Source of the DNA: Candidatus Bathyarchaeota archaeon
Lineage (GTDB): Archaea; Thermoproteota; Bathyarchaeia; RBG-16-48-13; JAGTRE01
Reading direction: 5' to 3'
NCBI GenBank assembly: GCA_018396415.1
Contig: JAGTRE010000005.1
Coordinates: 35,388-88,046, forward strand
DNA length: 52,659 nt
Under the pieces are notes generated by a model. The model saw only the letters and a list, made by a program, of their open reading frames with translations. It was not told where the DNA came from and ran no database searches. Made by a program: the position numbers and the translations under genes. Shown piece after piece: positions 33,269 to 41,715 of the stretch. Within the stretch, counting starts at the first letter, position 1, and each line of letters opens with the position of its first letter.

Positions 33269-34597
33269 TTAAGGAGTTAACCTAAATCGGTCTCTAGGGA
33301 ACAAGACGACTTCACGAATATTTTCCTTACCCGTTATTACCATGAGCAGCCTAGCCAACCCCAGTCCCCAGCCTGCATGTGGGGGCATGCCGTAATCAAA
33401 TGTTTTTAAGTGGTATTCAAACATCTTTGGATCAAGACCCTGTTGCTTCAGTCTTTTTATAATGGTTTTCTTGTCGTGGATCCGCGTGCCACCGGATGCA
33501 ACCTCAATCCAGCTATACATTAAATCAAATGCTTCGCAGAGTTTCGGAGCATTATCGCGGGGTTTAATGTAGAATGGTTTGGATTTCGTTGGCCAATCGG
33601 TAATGAAATAAAAGTGGGGGTGAATTTCTCCAAGCGTTCGGAAAGCCGGTGTTGGAATATCTTCTCCCCACGGAATTTGAATCCCCTTCTCTTTTAATTC
33701 ATTAACAATTTGATCGTAGGTATATCTTGGAAGGGGCAATTTTAAGCTGGGAGGACTGTGATTAAGGGTTTTCAACTCATCCTTACACTCGTTTTTAACA
33801 ACTCGAAAGACATGGAGAAGCATATCTTCCAATAGCCGCATCACATCAGTGGCATCAACAAAGGCTTCTTCCACATCGACGGATATGAATTCGCTAATGT
33901 GTCTAGTCGTATGCGACTCTTCAGCTCTAAAGAAGGGAGCGATTTCATAGACTTTTTCGAAATCACTGACAAGTCCTTCCTTGTATAATTGGGGACTTTG
34001 AGCGAGAAATGCTTCCCGTTCGAAATAGGCAATCGGGAAAAGTGCAGCCCCTCCTTCAGTTGCGGATGAAATTATCTTTGGAGTGTGAACTTCAAGGAAT
34101 CCACGACATGAAAGGAACTTCCTAATTTCCCTATTTACGACATGTTGTATCCGGAAAATCGCTTGGCACTCCGGTCTTCGAAGATCTAGTATTCTCGAAT
34201 TTAGGCGGACATCTATGTCAGCTGGAGTTCGACCTGTCGGGTCTAATGGTAAAGGATGTTGAACTGTATTGAGGATTTTAATTTCTTTTGGAATGATTTC
34301 GGCGTTACGAGGAGCTTTTTCCATTTTCTTAACAATACCTCGTACACCTATGACAAATTGTTTCTGTAGTAAATCGGCTTTCGCTAGCACTGCATCACTT
34401 GCAACGTTACGAGGAATTGTGACTTGAACTATTCCTTCCTTATCCCTGAGTACGATAAATCGAATCCCCCCGAGGTCACGAATTTCTTCAACCCAACCGA
34501 AAACAGTTACCTCTTGTTTATCGATTTCCGGTTTGATCTCGCTTGAATAATGTGTTCGACGCCAGTTTTCTAAGGCATCAATTCGCAAGGATTTCAC
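33269..34597 (-). CDS. aspS: Aspartate--tRNA ligase
   Basis: 442 residues: N-terminal OB anticodon domain (THYSSEIKP, TVFGWVEEIRDLGGI), motif 1 near FLEVHTPKII, the flipping loop TEGGAALFPIAYF, AQSPQLYKE, motif 2 FRAEESHTTRHI and motif 3 GWGLGLARLLMVI. At the OB-domain site that discriminates tRNA-Asp from tRNA-Asn (GWVxE) the residue is Glu. From memory, archaeal enzymes usually have Trp there if discriminating and His if not. Whether it makes Asp-tRNA-Asn is thus open. Start GTG overlaps the upstream KH gene by four bases. Confidence 0.95.
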   Translation of the reverse strand: MKSLRIDALENWRRTHYSSEIKPEIDKQEVTVFGWVEEIRDLGGIRFIVLRDKEGIVQVTIPRNVASDAVLAKADLLQKQFVIGVRGIVKKMEKAPRNAEIIPKEIKILNTVQHPLPLDPTGRTPADIDVRLNSRILDLRRPECQAIFRIQHVVNREIRKFLSCRGFLEVHTPKIISSATEGGAALFPIAYFEREAFLAQSPQLYKEGLVSDFEKVYEIAPFFRAEESHTTRHISEFISVDVEEAFVDATDVMRLLEDMLLHVFRVVKNECKDELKTLNHSPPSLKLPLPRYTYDQIVNELKEKGIQIPWGEDIPTPAFRTLGEIHPHFYFITDWPTKSKPFYIKPRDNAPKLCEAFDLMYSWIEVASGGTRIHDKKTIIKRLKQQGLDPKMFEYHLKTFDYGMPPHAGWGLGLARLLMVITGKENIREVVLFPRDRFRLTP

Positions 34598-35115
34598 CTT
34601 GCTCTTGCGGTTTCAGACTCAATTCGCAGGGTTATACCACGAATTTTTCTTGCCAATTCCTTTAAAGTTTCAACGCTGGCTGGTAATCTCTTAAGGTCTC
34701 GCTCAGGTAGTATAACTCGCGTTTCAGTGCTTCCATCGGGTAGCCAAATCGTGTTTATTGTTACAATCGATGCGGGAGCGAAAATGTCCTCTAAAAACTT
34801 CCGGAGATCGCATTTGTAATCTAGGATACGAACCTTCTTTCCGGTTTCATCTCCAATTGCACGGAGGATTTTTCCTCCCAGACTTAAAATTCGCGAGACA
34901 TCGTTACGATCAACTAAAAGGGTGAGAATATTTCCAGCTTCAACTGCACGATATAGATAGACGTCTTGGAGTGCTGGAAATTTTTCCTCTAACTTGAGAA
35001 GCAATTTAGCTATTTTAATGTCTAGTTCAGTTATTTCACCCGCTCGTACTTTTTCCTCACATTTTGGGCAAAGTATCCCACTCTTTAGGCAGAAGTTGCA
35101 TAGTGGCGACTTCAC
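34594..35115 (-). CDS. Zinc-knuckle plus NusA-like KH protein
   Basis: 173 residues. An N-terminal CNFCLKSGILCPKCEEKVRAG is a four-Cys zinc knuckle. After a helical linker come KH-like segments: VSRILSLGGKILRAIGDETGKKVRI, then DLRKFLEDIFAPASIVTINTIW. Archaeal proteins with this layout are predicted RNA-binding factors related to NusA. Start GTG 35115, six bases after GGGAGG, is preferred to TTG 35130. Coupled to aspS by the GTGA overlap. Confidence 0.8.
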   Translation of the reverse strand: MKSPLCNFCLKSGILCPKCEEKVRAGEITELDIKIAKLLLKLEEKFPALQDVYLYRAVEAGNILTLLVDRNDVSRILSLGGKILRAIGDETGKKVRILDYKCDLRKFLEDIFAPASIVTINTIWLPDGSTETRVILPERDLKRLPASVETLKELARKIRGITLRIESETARAR

Positions 35116-35210
35116 TTGGTTTCCTCCCAAAAATTAGGGAGGATGGGAGAGCAGGCTAATTAAGTTGAATGGAACTACTTCATTAGGTGGTTTCAATTGC
35201 ATTGACATTT

Positions 35211-35224
35211 TGAAAGCGCTTTCA
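35211..35224. promoter_or_regulatory. Perfect 14-bp palindrome upstream of the Lrp-like regulator
   Basis: TGAAAGCGCTTTCA is fully symmetric. It lies in the 313-bp spacer (35116-35428) between the divergent KH/aspS operon and the regulator gene. It could be an operator, possibly autoregulatory, but no second copy was noticed in the window. The rest of the spacer has no gene. Confidence 0.4.
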
Positions 35225-35428
35225 TATTATCAATTTTTGGCCAACTGAGACTGGGTTTATTTCTTCTCATCCATTGCTTCCTTCTACGGTTCTTCGCTCA
35301 CCCATTCTCGGCTTCCTACTCCTAGTTAATCTTGAAATAAATATGTTGTGGTGAATCGGAAACGAAAGTATTTTATCTTCTTCTTTACGTATGTAAAAAA
35401 ACATTTAACAAATCATGAGGCATCTTCC

Positions 35429-35893
35429 ATGCCCCAAGAAATTATTTCAGGTCGACCTTTACGTATTTTACATATGCTCTATGAGCGGAGTAGATCTATG
35501 ACTACTTTTTCGGTCCAAACAAGACAAAGCGAACTGGCTAAAGAGCTTGGAATTACCCGTCAAGCTTTAAACGTGCACTTAAGGAAACTTCGAGATGAAA
35601 ACTATATACGAACTGGTAGGGGCTTCATTGATATCACTGAAAAGGGTTTGCGCGTGCTTGGGCTATCAGCAAATCCGACTTTCGTCTTCGTTAAAGTTTC
35701 ACCGAGGAAACGGTCAGACGCTTATAGTACAATCTGCAAATTACCCATTCAGCGGGTTTTTCGTGTTGCCGGAGATATGGATGTTGTAATAATCGTTGAT
35801 CGTGACAAGTTGGACGAAGTTCTCCAGCAGATTTCCCAAATTGAAGGTGTAGAGGACACACGTTCGTATATGACCATAGAAGCAATCAAGTGA
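35429..35893 (+). CDS. Lrp/AsnC-like transcription regulator
   Basis: 154 residues: a winged helix-turn-helix (about 20-75; RQSELAKELGITRQALNVHLRKLRDENYI, DITEKGLRVLGL) and a C-terminal ferredoxin-like ligand domain (FVFVKVSPRKRS, RVFRVAGDMDVVIIVD, EGVEDTRSYMTI). The frame can be opened back to 35348, but those 27 residues look like translated AT-rich spacer. ATG 35429 has GAGG at proper distance. It precedes sucC by 113 bp. Confidence 0.88.
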   Translation: MPQEIISGRPLRILHMLYERSRSMTTFSVQTRQSELAKELGITRQALNVHLRKLRDENYIRTGRGFIDITEKGLRVLGLSANPTFVFVKVSPRKRSDAYSTICKLPIQRVFRVAGDMDVVIIVDRDKLDEVLQQISQIEGVEDTRSYMTIEAIK

Positions 35894-36006
35894 CAAAGTT
35901 GCTCTTTCAAATGTTAGGCAAGCCGCACTTATTTTCAATGTTGGATGATTCGGGGTCACACTTAAATCGAAATGAACAAGCCACTAACTAGTGGAGTGGG
36001 GTTTTC

Positions 36007-37143
36007 TTGCGATTATTAGAGTATGAAGCGAAAGCCATCTTTTCTCGTTATGGAATACCAGTACCGAGGGGAAGAGTTGCTTCAACTCCTGCCGGCGCAA
36101 GACGGGTTGCAGAACTACTCCGTAAACCTGTTGTTGTGAAAGCTCAAGTGGCAATTGCAGGTCGAGGAAGGGCTGGCGGAATCAAGTTTGCAGCCACTCC
36201 TGATGAAGCAGAAGCCGCCGCGGCTAGCCTTATTGGCAGAGAACTTAAGGGTTTCAAAGTTAGGCGTGTCCTCGTTGAAGAACAGCTTAAAATCGCAAAT
36301 GAACTGTTTCTTGGAGTTACAGTCGACAGAGTCGCTAAAAGTTATGTGATGTTAGCATCTCCAGTAGGTGGGGTTGAGGTCGAAGAAATTGCATCAAAAA
36401 GTCCAGAGAAAATTATTAAGCTTCCAATTGATCCGCTGCTTGGGCTTCGTCCACATAAGACTAGAGAGATTGCGGAAATGCTGGGATATCGGCGTGAAAA
36501 ACTACTTTCTTTAGCTGATTTGGCACTACGGCTTTTTCATGTTGCATCCTCTTACGATGTTGAATTAGCTGAGGCAAACCCATTAGCAGAGGTGGCTGAA
36601 GGAACTTTTTGTGCGGCTGATGCTCGTATGATCATCGATGACAACGCATTGTATCGCCATCCGGAGCTTGAGAAAAGACGACCAAGGGCTGAAGCAGATC
36701 TGACTCCACGTGAAATTAAAGCTTCTGAGAAGGGGCTTTCCTATGTTGAGCTTGATGGAAACATCGGGGTTATTGGAAATGGGGCAGGCTTAGTTATGGC
36801 AACTCTTGACCTAATTAGGCTGAAGGGCGGAAAACCTGCGAATTTTTTGGATGTTGGAGGGGGAGCATCCGCCGAGAAGATTAATGCGGCGTTAAATATC
36901 GTTCTCTCAAACCCTAATGTCAAAGTTGTGTTCATTAACATTTTGGGGGGCGTTACCAAGTGTGATGAAGTTGCCACTGGTATCGTTAGGGCGCTTCAAG
37001 CTAAGCCCCGTCGAAGGCCGATAATCATTAGACTGACTGGGACACATGAGGCAGAAGGAATAAAGATTTTACAGGAAGCGGGGTTACAAGTGTTGAGGAC
37101 TATGGAAGATGCAGCTCAAAGGGCGGTTGAAATCGCCACTTAG
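36007..37143 (+). CDS. sucC: Succinate--CoA ligase (ADP-forming), beta subunit
   Basis: Citric-acid-cycle enzyme that makes ATP from succinyl-CoA. 378 residues: ATP-grasp domain (LEYEAKAIFSRYGIPVPRG, KAQVAIAGRGRAGGI, DVELAEANPLAE) and a C-terminal CoA-ligase domain (NGAGLVMATLDLIRLKGGKPANFLDVGGGA, NILGGVTKCDEVA). Complete. Start TTG 36007. sucD follows after 12 bp. Confidence 0.96.
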   Translation: MRLLEYEAKAIFSRYGIPVPRGRVASTPAGARRVAELLRKPVVVKAQVAIAGRGRAGGIKFAATPDEAEAAAASLIGRELKGFKVRRVLVEEQLKIANELFLGVTVDRVAKSYVMLASPVGGVEVEEIASKSPEKIIKLPIDPLLGLRPHKTREIAEMLGYRREKLLSLADLALRLFHVASSYDVELAEANPLAEVAEGTFCAADARMIIDDNALYRHPELEKRRPRAEADLTPREIKASEKGLSYVELDGNIGVIGNGAGLVMATLDLIRLKGGKPANFLDVGGGASAEKINAALNIVLSNPNVKVVFINILGGVTKCDEVATGIVRALQAKPRRRPIIIRLTGTHEAEGIKILQEAGLQVLRTMEDAAQRAVEIAT

Positions 37144-37155
37144 TGAGGTGTTATT

Positions 37156-38064
37156 TTGGGGATCCTTGTTAACAAAGAAACCAAGGTTATTGTTCAAGGT
37201 ATTACTGGAACGCAGGGAAGTTTTCATACGAAGCTCATGCTAGATTATGGGACAAAGATTGTGGCTGGCGTTACACCAGGCAAAGGCGGAACCGTGGTGC
37301 ATAACGTTCCAGTCTATGATACCGTTAATAAAGCACAGAGTATGCATCAAGCAGATGCCTCAGTTATCTTTGTTCCAGCTCAATTCGCAAAAGATGCTGC
37401 TTTTGAAGCGATCGATGCAGGGATAAAATTGCTTGTAATTTTAACGGAGCACATTCCAATTCGCGACTCAATGGAAATTATGGCTAAGGCAAAGATGGAA
37501 AAAACGATTGTTATTGGCCCAAACTCTACAGGTATAATTACCCCTGGCGAATGCAAACTTGGCTTCATGCCTGCGCATATCTTTAAACCTGGAGTTGTAG
37601 GGATAATTTCTAGGAGTGGGACCTTAACATATGAGATAGCTAATCAGTTAACAGCCAGAAATCTTGGTCAGAGTACATGTGTTGGCTTAGGCGGAGACCC
37701 AATCGTCGGCTTAAGTTTTGTTGATGTAATGAAAATGTTTCGCGTTGATCCCGTGACTAAGGCTGTAGTTCTGATTGGCGAAATTGGGGGGGACCTAGAG
37801 GAGAGAGCTGCAAATTATATAATTGAGGATGGCTTTGAAAAGCCGACTGTGGCCTTTATCGCAGGTAGGACAGCTCCACCGGAAAAGCGAATGGGACACG
37901 CTGGAGCTATCATTCTCGGGAAGGCTGGATCTGCGGAAAGCAAGGTTGAGGCTTTACGTGCAGCGGGGGTGCATGTAGCCGACACTCCTGCTGAGGTTGC
38001 TGATTACTTGGTAAAATTGCCCGGCCTTAAAGAAAAGTCTATATTTAACAGCCCTCAATCATAA
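37156..38064 (+). CDS. sucD: Succinate--CoA ligase, alpha subunit
   Basis: 302 residues. [20 protein letters not shown] binds CoA, followed by [34 protein letters not shown] and the phospho-His motif RMGHAGAII. Works with SucC. Start TTG 37156 with GTGAGGTG upstream. The eL40 gene follows 19 bp after the stop. Confidence 0.97.
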   Translation: MGILVNKETKVIVQGITGTQGSFHTKLMLDYGTKIVAGVTPGKGGTVVHNVPVYDTVNKAQSMHQADASVIFVPAQFAKDAAFEAIDAGIKLLVILTEHIPIRDSMEIMAKAKMEKTIVIGPNSTGIITPGECKLGFMPAHIFKPGVVGIISRSGTLTYEIANQLTARNLGQSTCVGLGGDPIVGLSFVDVMKMFRVDPVTKAVVLIGEIGGDLEERAANYIIEDGFEKPTVAFIAGRTAPPEKRMGHAGAIILGKAGSAESKVEALRAAGVHVADTPAEVADYLVKLPGLKEKSIFNSPQS

Positions 38065-38083
38065 GCAAGCCGAGGGATAAGCC

Positions 38084-38248
38084 ATGCCGATCACTGATCC
38101 GACTAAAAAAATAATTGCGCAAAAGCACCGGTTGTTCATAAAAATTTGCAGAAGTTGTGGAGCAAGAAACCCTGGATCCGCGGTTAAATGTCGACGGTGC
38201 AGAGGTCATAATCTCCGATGGAAAAACCGTGAGCTAGGTGCAAAGTAG
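38084..38248 (+). CDS. rpl40e: Ribosomal protein eL40
   Basis: 54 residues: MPITDPTKKIIAQKHR, then ICRSCGARNPGSAVKCRRCRG, an eL40 zinc ribbon with two CxxC pairs and a basic end RWKNRELGAK. It is shorter than many gene-finder cut-offs. Start ATG 38084 follows GAGGGATAA. It is in line with sucCD. Confidence 0.93.
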   Translation: MPITDPTKKIIAQKHRLFIKICRSCGARNPGSAVKCRRCRGHNLRWKNRELGAK

Positions 38249-38369
38249 TTTTTCCTACTATTATCCTGCTAAGAAAGAACTATCGAACCTGTTTTTGACA
38301 GCATTTTCAGAAATAGTTGTTAATAACAAAGAAAAGTTAAACCCCTTCAAAATAATAATACCTACTCTT

Positions 38370-38442
38370 GGACCGGTAGTCTAGCTGGTAGGACATCCGC
38401 CTCACGCGCGGAAGATCGCAGGTTCAAATCCTGCCCGGTCCA
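38370..38442 (+). tRNA. tRNA-Val(CAC)
   Basis: Acceptor GGACCGG/CCGGTCC, D arm GTCT-AGCTGGTA-GGAC, anticodon arm TCCGC-CTCACGC-GCGGA (anticodon CAC at 38403-38405), T arm GCAGG-TTCAAAT-CCTGC, discriminator A. No intron, and CCA is not encoded, unlike the tRNA-Lys gene. Confidence 0.97.
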
Positions 38443-38559
38443 CTATTGTTTACTATTAGAAACTCGTGGAGATTATGATCTAAAGTTTAAGCTCGAGTAA
38501 AGCGAGTCGTATGCTCGGTTTATAACCTATTTTATTAGGTAACTATCATTTTATGAAAT

Positions 38560-38763
38560 CTACTCGGTGACCGTAATTGCTTGCGTGGGACATTGGACCT
38601 CACATGCTCTACAAACGATGCAGGCATCATTATTTACTACAACTGACTTCTTTTCACCGGGATATTCTGGTACCTCTTTTAACTCAAAAACCGCCACCGG
38701 GCAGACGTCCACGCATATTCCATCTCCATTGCATTTAGCATGGTCAACTGAAACTTTTACCAA
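38560..38763 (-). CDS. 2x[4Fe-4S] ferredoxin
   Basis: 67 residues with two cluster motifs, CNGDGICVDVCPVAVF and CIVCRACEVQCPTQAI. Each has three closely spaced Cys plus a CP; in the first motif the spacing is C-x5-C-x3-CP. An electron carrier of the cytosol. Start TTG 38763 with a near-perfect AAGGAGGTG site; a longer frame to 38823 is less likely. A short hairpin ACCTA-TTTTAT-TAGGT (38525-38540) lies just past the stop. Confidence 0.9.
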   Translation of the reverse strand: MVKVSVDHAKCNGDGICVDVCPVAVFELKEVPEYPGEKKSVVVNNDACIVCRACEVQCPTQAITVTE

Positions 38764-38965
38764 GTTTTTACACCTCCTTTTACTGGCGACTAGGTTAATG
38801 TACGTTCTAGATTGGCGAACCAAAGGTTGATTTTAGAGATTGTGGACACTTAACCTATATAGGCGTAACTATCTCTAATCGATTTTTAAGAATAACCTAC
38901 TTCCCGCATCATCTTAAATCTCATAAACTCCTCTAAAATAACGACAATGAGTTGGAGGTGGAAGA

Positions 38966-39544
38966 ATGGCGATCCTTACTGGCGAGGAAGTTGAAAAGGA
39001 AATGGTAATGCAAGTTTCAAAGTTGATGCTTGTTTCTGCTAGAACATCACCGAAGTCTTGGGGTGTAGATGATGTGTTAACAGCGGTCTTAATAGGGGCT
39101 GAAAAAGAGTCGTTGGCAGCTGAGATGGATAGGATAGCTGACGAAAGGGGAATTGATGGATTTAATCGGGATGCTGACAATGTAAGGAATTCTGAGACCG
39201 TTGTGCTAATTGGGGTTAGGGGGACAAAAAGTGTGGGAGACTCGGACTGTGGCGCCTGTGGATTTAAGACTTGTGTCAACTTCAATAGGGTTGAGAGAAC
39301 GGAGGGTAAGGATTTCTTGGGGCCGACATGCGTTTTTAAAGCAATAGATCTTGGTATTGCATTGGGGTCGGCGGTGAAAACGGCTAGCTTGCATAATGTT
39401 GATAACCGAACAATGTATCGAGTTGGAGTTGCAGCTCGACGACTAAAGTTTCTTCCCGAAGCTACTATTGTTATAGGGATTCCGGTTTCAGCTAAGGGTA
39501 AATCCATTTATTTTGACAGAAAGTGGAAAGCTCCAACAAAGTGA
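38966..39544 (+). CDS. DUF2148 ferredoxin-domain protein
   Basis: 192 residues of DUF2148: SARTSPKSWGVDDV at the N-terminus, then GDSDCGACGFKTCVNFNR with a Cys cluster resembling a [4Fe-4S] Fe-S domain, and GPTCVFKAIDLGIALGSAVKTAS. Its substrate is unknown. The start ATG follows GGAGGTGGAAG. The next gene, LarA-like, begins 26 bp downstream, suggesting joint transcription. Confidence 0.85.
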   Translation: MAILTGEEVEKEMVMQVSKLMLVSARTSPKSWGVDDVLTAVLIGAEKESLAAEMDRIADERGIDGFNRDADNVRNSETVVLIGVRGTKSVGDSDCGACGFKTCVNFNRVERTEGKDFLGPTCVFKAIDLGIALGSAVKTASLHNVDNRTMYRVGVAARRLKFLPEATIVIGIPVSAKGKSIYFDRKWKAPTK

Positions 39545-39570
39545 TATAGAAAGGCGAATCAATTGCTAGA

Positions 39571-40848
39571 TTGGAGATAGATGGTATGGGTCAAAGCTGG
39601 ATCTACTATAAAGGGAAACCCCTTGAATTTGAAACTCCTCGCGACTGGAATGTAGTAGCTGTGGCTAGTCCAAAGGATGTTCAAGCCGTAACAGACGTGA
39701 AGGGGGAAATTCGTAGGGCGGTCAATAATCCAGTGGGCTCCGAGACGTTAGATGAGTTTGTGTTGCCTACACATAAGGTGGTAATAATCAGCGACGATCA
39801 TTTACGTCCAACGCCAACCGCGTCTATGATTTCAGTTCTCTTGGAGGAGCTGAATAAAATTGGCGTAAGCAGTAGTAATGTTACCGTGGTGATTGCACGG
39901 GGAACGCATGGGTTTCCGAGTGATGCTGCATTAAAGGTTAAGGTTGGAGAAGAAAATCTCAGCCGTGTGAAAGTTGTAGTTCATGACCCTGAGAACAAGC
40001 GAGAACTTATAGACTTAGGTTCCTCCTCTAGAGGCACCCCAATTTTAGTGAACAAAACCGTTGTCGAAGCTGACATAAAAATCGGTTTGGGAACTATTGC
40101 ACCTCACTATTTTGCAGGCTTTAGCGGCGGTCCTAAGATAATTCTTCCTGGAGTCTCTGGGAAAGAATCTATAGTTGGAAATCACAGCATGTCAAAGGAG
40201 CCAAATACAGTTCTTGGCGTACTTGAAGGAAATCCGATTTGGGAGGATATGCTTGAAGTAACGAGGCGAGTCGGTTTGAATATGAAGCTCGACTCAATTT
40301 TGAATATGAAGAATGAAGTTGTTAACATAGTGGCGGGTGATGTTGAGCGCGCTTTTAAAGCTGGGATTGAGACTTTTAATCGTATTTATCGGGTTACCGT
40401 TCCAGAAAAAGTGGATGTCGTTATTGCTTCCGGCTATCCCTTAGAGGCTGAGCTTGCACAGGCTTGCAAGGCTGTCATAGCCGCGGATTTAATCACGAAG
40501 GATGGTGGCACAATAATTCTTGCGGCGTCATGTTCGAATGGTGTTGGATCCGGGTTATATGAGATTCTGAGGGAAAAGGCAACGCCAGACACGATTTACA
40601 GTTGGATACCTGAACATAAGATTTCACCATCGGGTGGTCCGATGGGTGCTAGGCTTAGGCAGTTGACTAGAACTAAGCGATTAATTGTTGCTACGGACGG
40701 GTTAACTCAGAGGACAGTTGAGGAAATGGGGCTAGGCTACGCGGGCGATCTTAGTGATGCCATTCGCGAGACTGCAAAGCTGTATAAACATCCCGATGTT
40801 GCTGTGTTACCTGCTGGGGCTTCTACTTTTCCGGCTGCATTAAGGTAG
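39571..40848 (+). CDS. LarA-like nickel-pincer racemase (DUF2088)
   Basis: 425 residues of the LarA superfamily (lactate racemase and relatives acting on 2-hydroxyacids). SDDHLRPTP, ARGTHGFPSD, HDPENKR and IAPHYFAGFSGGPKIILPGVSG, with GNHSMS, carry the conserved His and Lys residues that hold the Ni-pincer cofactor. The C-terminal half (VDVVIASGYPLEAELAQACKAV) is typical. Cofactor genes larB, larC and larE are not in the window. Start uncertain: ORF TTG 39571 shown, ATG at 39586 possible. Confidence 0.88.
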   Translation: MEIDGMGQSWIYYKGKPLEFETPRDWNVVAVASPKDVQAVTDVKGEIRRAVNNPVGSETLDEFVLPTHKVVIISDDHLRPTPTASMISVLLEELNKIGVSSSNVTVVIARGTHGFPSDAALKVKVGEENLSRVKVVVHDPENKRELIDLGSSSRGTPILVNKTVVEADIKIGLGTIAPHYFAGFSGGPKIILPGVSGKESIVGNHSMSKEPNTVLGVLEGNPIWEDMLEVTRRVGLNMKLDSILNMKNEVVNIVAGDVERAFKAGIETFNRIYRVTVPEKVDVVIASGYPLEAELAQACKAVIAADLITKDGGTIILAASCSNGVGSGLYEILREKATPDTIYSWIPEHKISPSGGPMGARLRQLTRTKRLIVATDGLTQRTVEEMGLGYAGDLSDAIRETAKLYKHPDVAVLPAGASTFPAALR

Positions 40849-40944
40849 CGTTTTATGGCAGGCTAGTAGAGGGCTTAACAAAGTTTAAACCAGTTTTCTG
40901 ATGTTTGTCTATCTTACATTACGGTACTCGGAGGGTGCAGGTCG

Positions 40945-41139
40945 ATGCCGGAGGAAATATTTGATCCTGATGAGTTTGTTAGACTTTCTGAGAATGCTGA
41001 AGCTTGTCGAGTAAAACGACTTAAGGATGTTGTAAAATTAAAGCTGAGGACGCCGGGTAAATTGTATACTTTAAAAGTAGAACCTGCGAGGGCTGACGAG
41101 ATTTTAAAGAGAGTAAAATGTGAGGTTGTTGAGGTTTAG
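40945..41139 (+). CDS. eL38-like ribosomal protein
   Basis: 64 residues: EEIFDPDEFVRLSENAEACRV, then VVKLKLRTPGKLYTLKVEP, the two-strand pattern of eL38 (a DxxEFL helix, VKxKxR, then YTLxV), with a final KVKCEVVEV. Size and pattern fit eL38, known from some TACK archaea. The assignment rests on a short protein. Start ATG 40945 behind GGAGGGTG. It overlaps the convergent archaemetzincin by 4 bp. Confidence 0.72.
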   Translation: MPEEIFDPDEFVRLSENAEACRVKRLKDVVKLKLRTPGKLYTLKVEPARADEILKRVKCEVVEV

Positions 41140-41702
41140 GGCGTTTTACTTTTAGTTAGAATTTCCAGATTCTTTTCTAATGTCTGATTACATGTCTCAC
41201 AGAATGAACTGTGTTTGCGGTCGGTATCCAGAATACTATTAGAGAAGAACATTACGCACTTGGGTTGTTGACAGTGTTTAAGTCCAAATGTGTGACCTAA
41301 TTCATGAACGGCTTCCTTCAAAGTACGTGCACGGAAAAGATCTATGTCAGGTGGAAAGCCGTAAAATTCAGGTTGGAGCCGGTGAAGTGAGATTATTGCT
41401 GTTCTCCCAGGGCACTGGGCTTCTCCGAAGACAAAATTAAGGTGTGGGACATATAGATCCACGTTGGTAACTCCTAAAACTCGATCCGCCTCTATTTGTT
41501 TCGAATAATTAATGAGAACTTCGAGGATTTGTGTAGAAAAAAATTGGGCTCGTGCAGGGTTATATGCTTGTTTTGGAATCGGCATTTCATTTGTTAGAAT
41601 GTTACAGTCTGTGTTGGGAAAAATTTGGATTAATTTGTCTCTGAGAGTATTTAATGTGTCTAAATCGATTTGGCCAATTGGTACTATCAGAATACGCAGC
41701 AT
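41136..41702 (-). CDS. amzA: Archaemetzincin metalloprotease
   Basis: 188 residues with the full archaemetzincin signature: zinc site ELGHTFGLKHC (HExxHxxGxxH as VHELGHTFGLKH), then CVMFFSNSILDTDRKHSSFCETC, in which four Cys bind a second zinc. Start ATG 41702, behind AGGAGAAGAAGG, avoids the overlap with the upstream gene that the longer frame (41768) would create. Located 13 bp after aCPSF2 on the same strand. Confidence 0.92.
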   Translation of the reverse strand: MLRILIVPIGQIDLDTLNTLRDKLIQIFPNTDCNILTNEMPIPKQAYNPARAQFFSTQILEVLINYSKQIEADRVLGVTNVDLYVPHLNFVFGEAQCPGRTAIISLHRLQPEFYGFPPDIDLFRARTLKEAVHELGHTFGLKHCQQPKCVMFFSNSILDTDRKHSSFCETCNQTLEKNLEILTKSKTP

Positions 41703-41715
41703 CCTTCTTCTCCTG

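Noticed and set aside
35348-35428. Longer N-terminus of the Lrp-like regulator starting at GTG 35348
   Set aside because: The extra residues look like translated AT-rich spacer (KYFIFFFTYVKK) and an ATG with GAGG at proper spacing lies at 35429.
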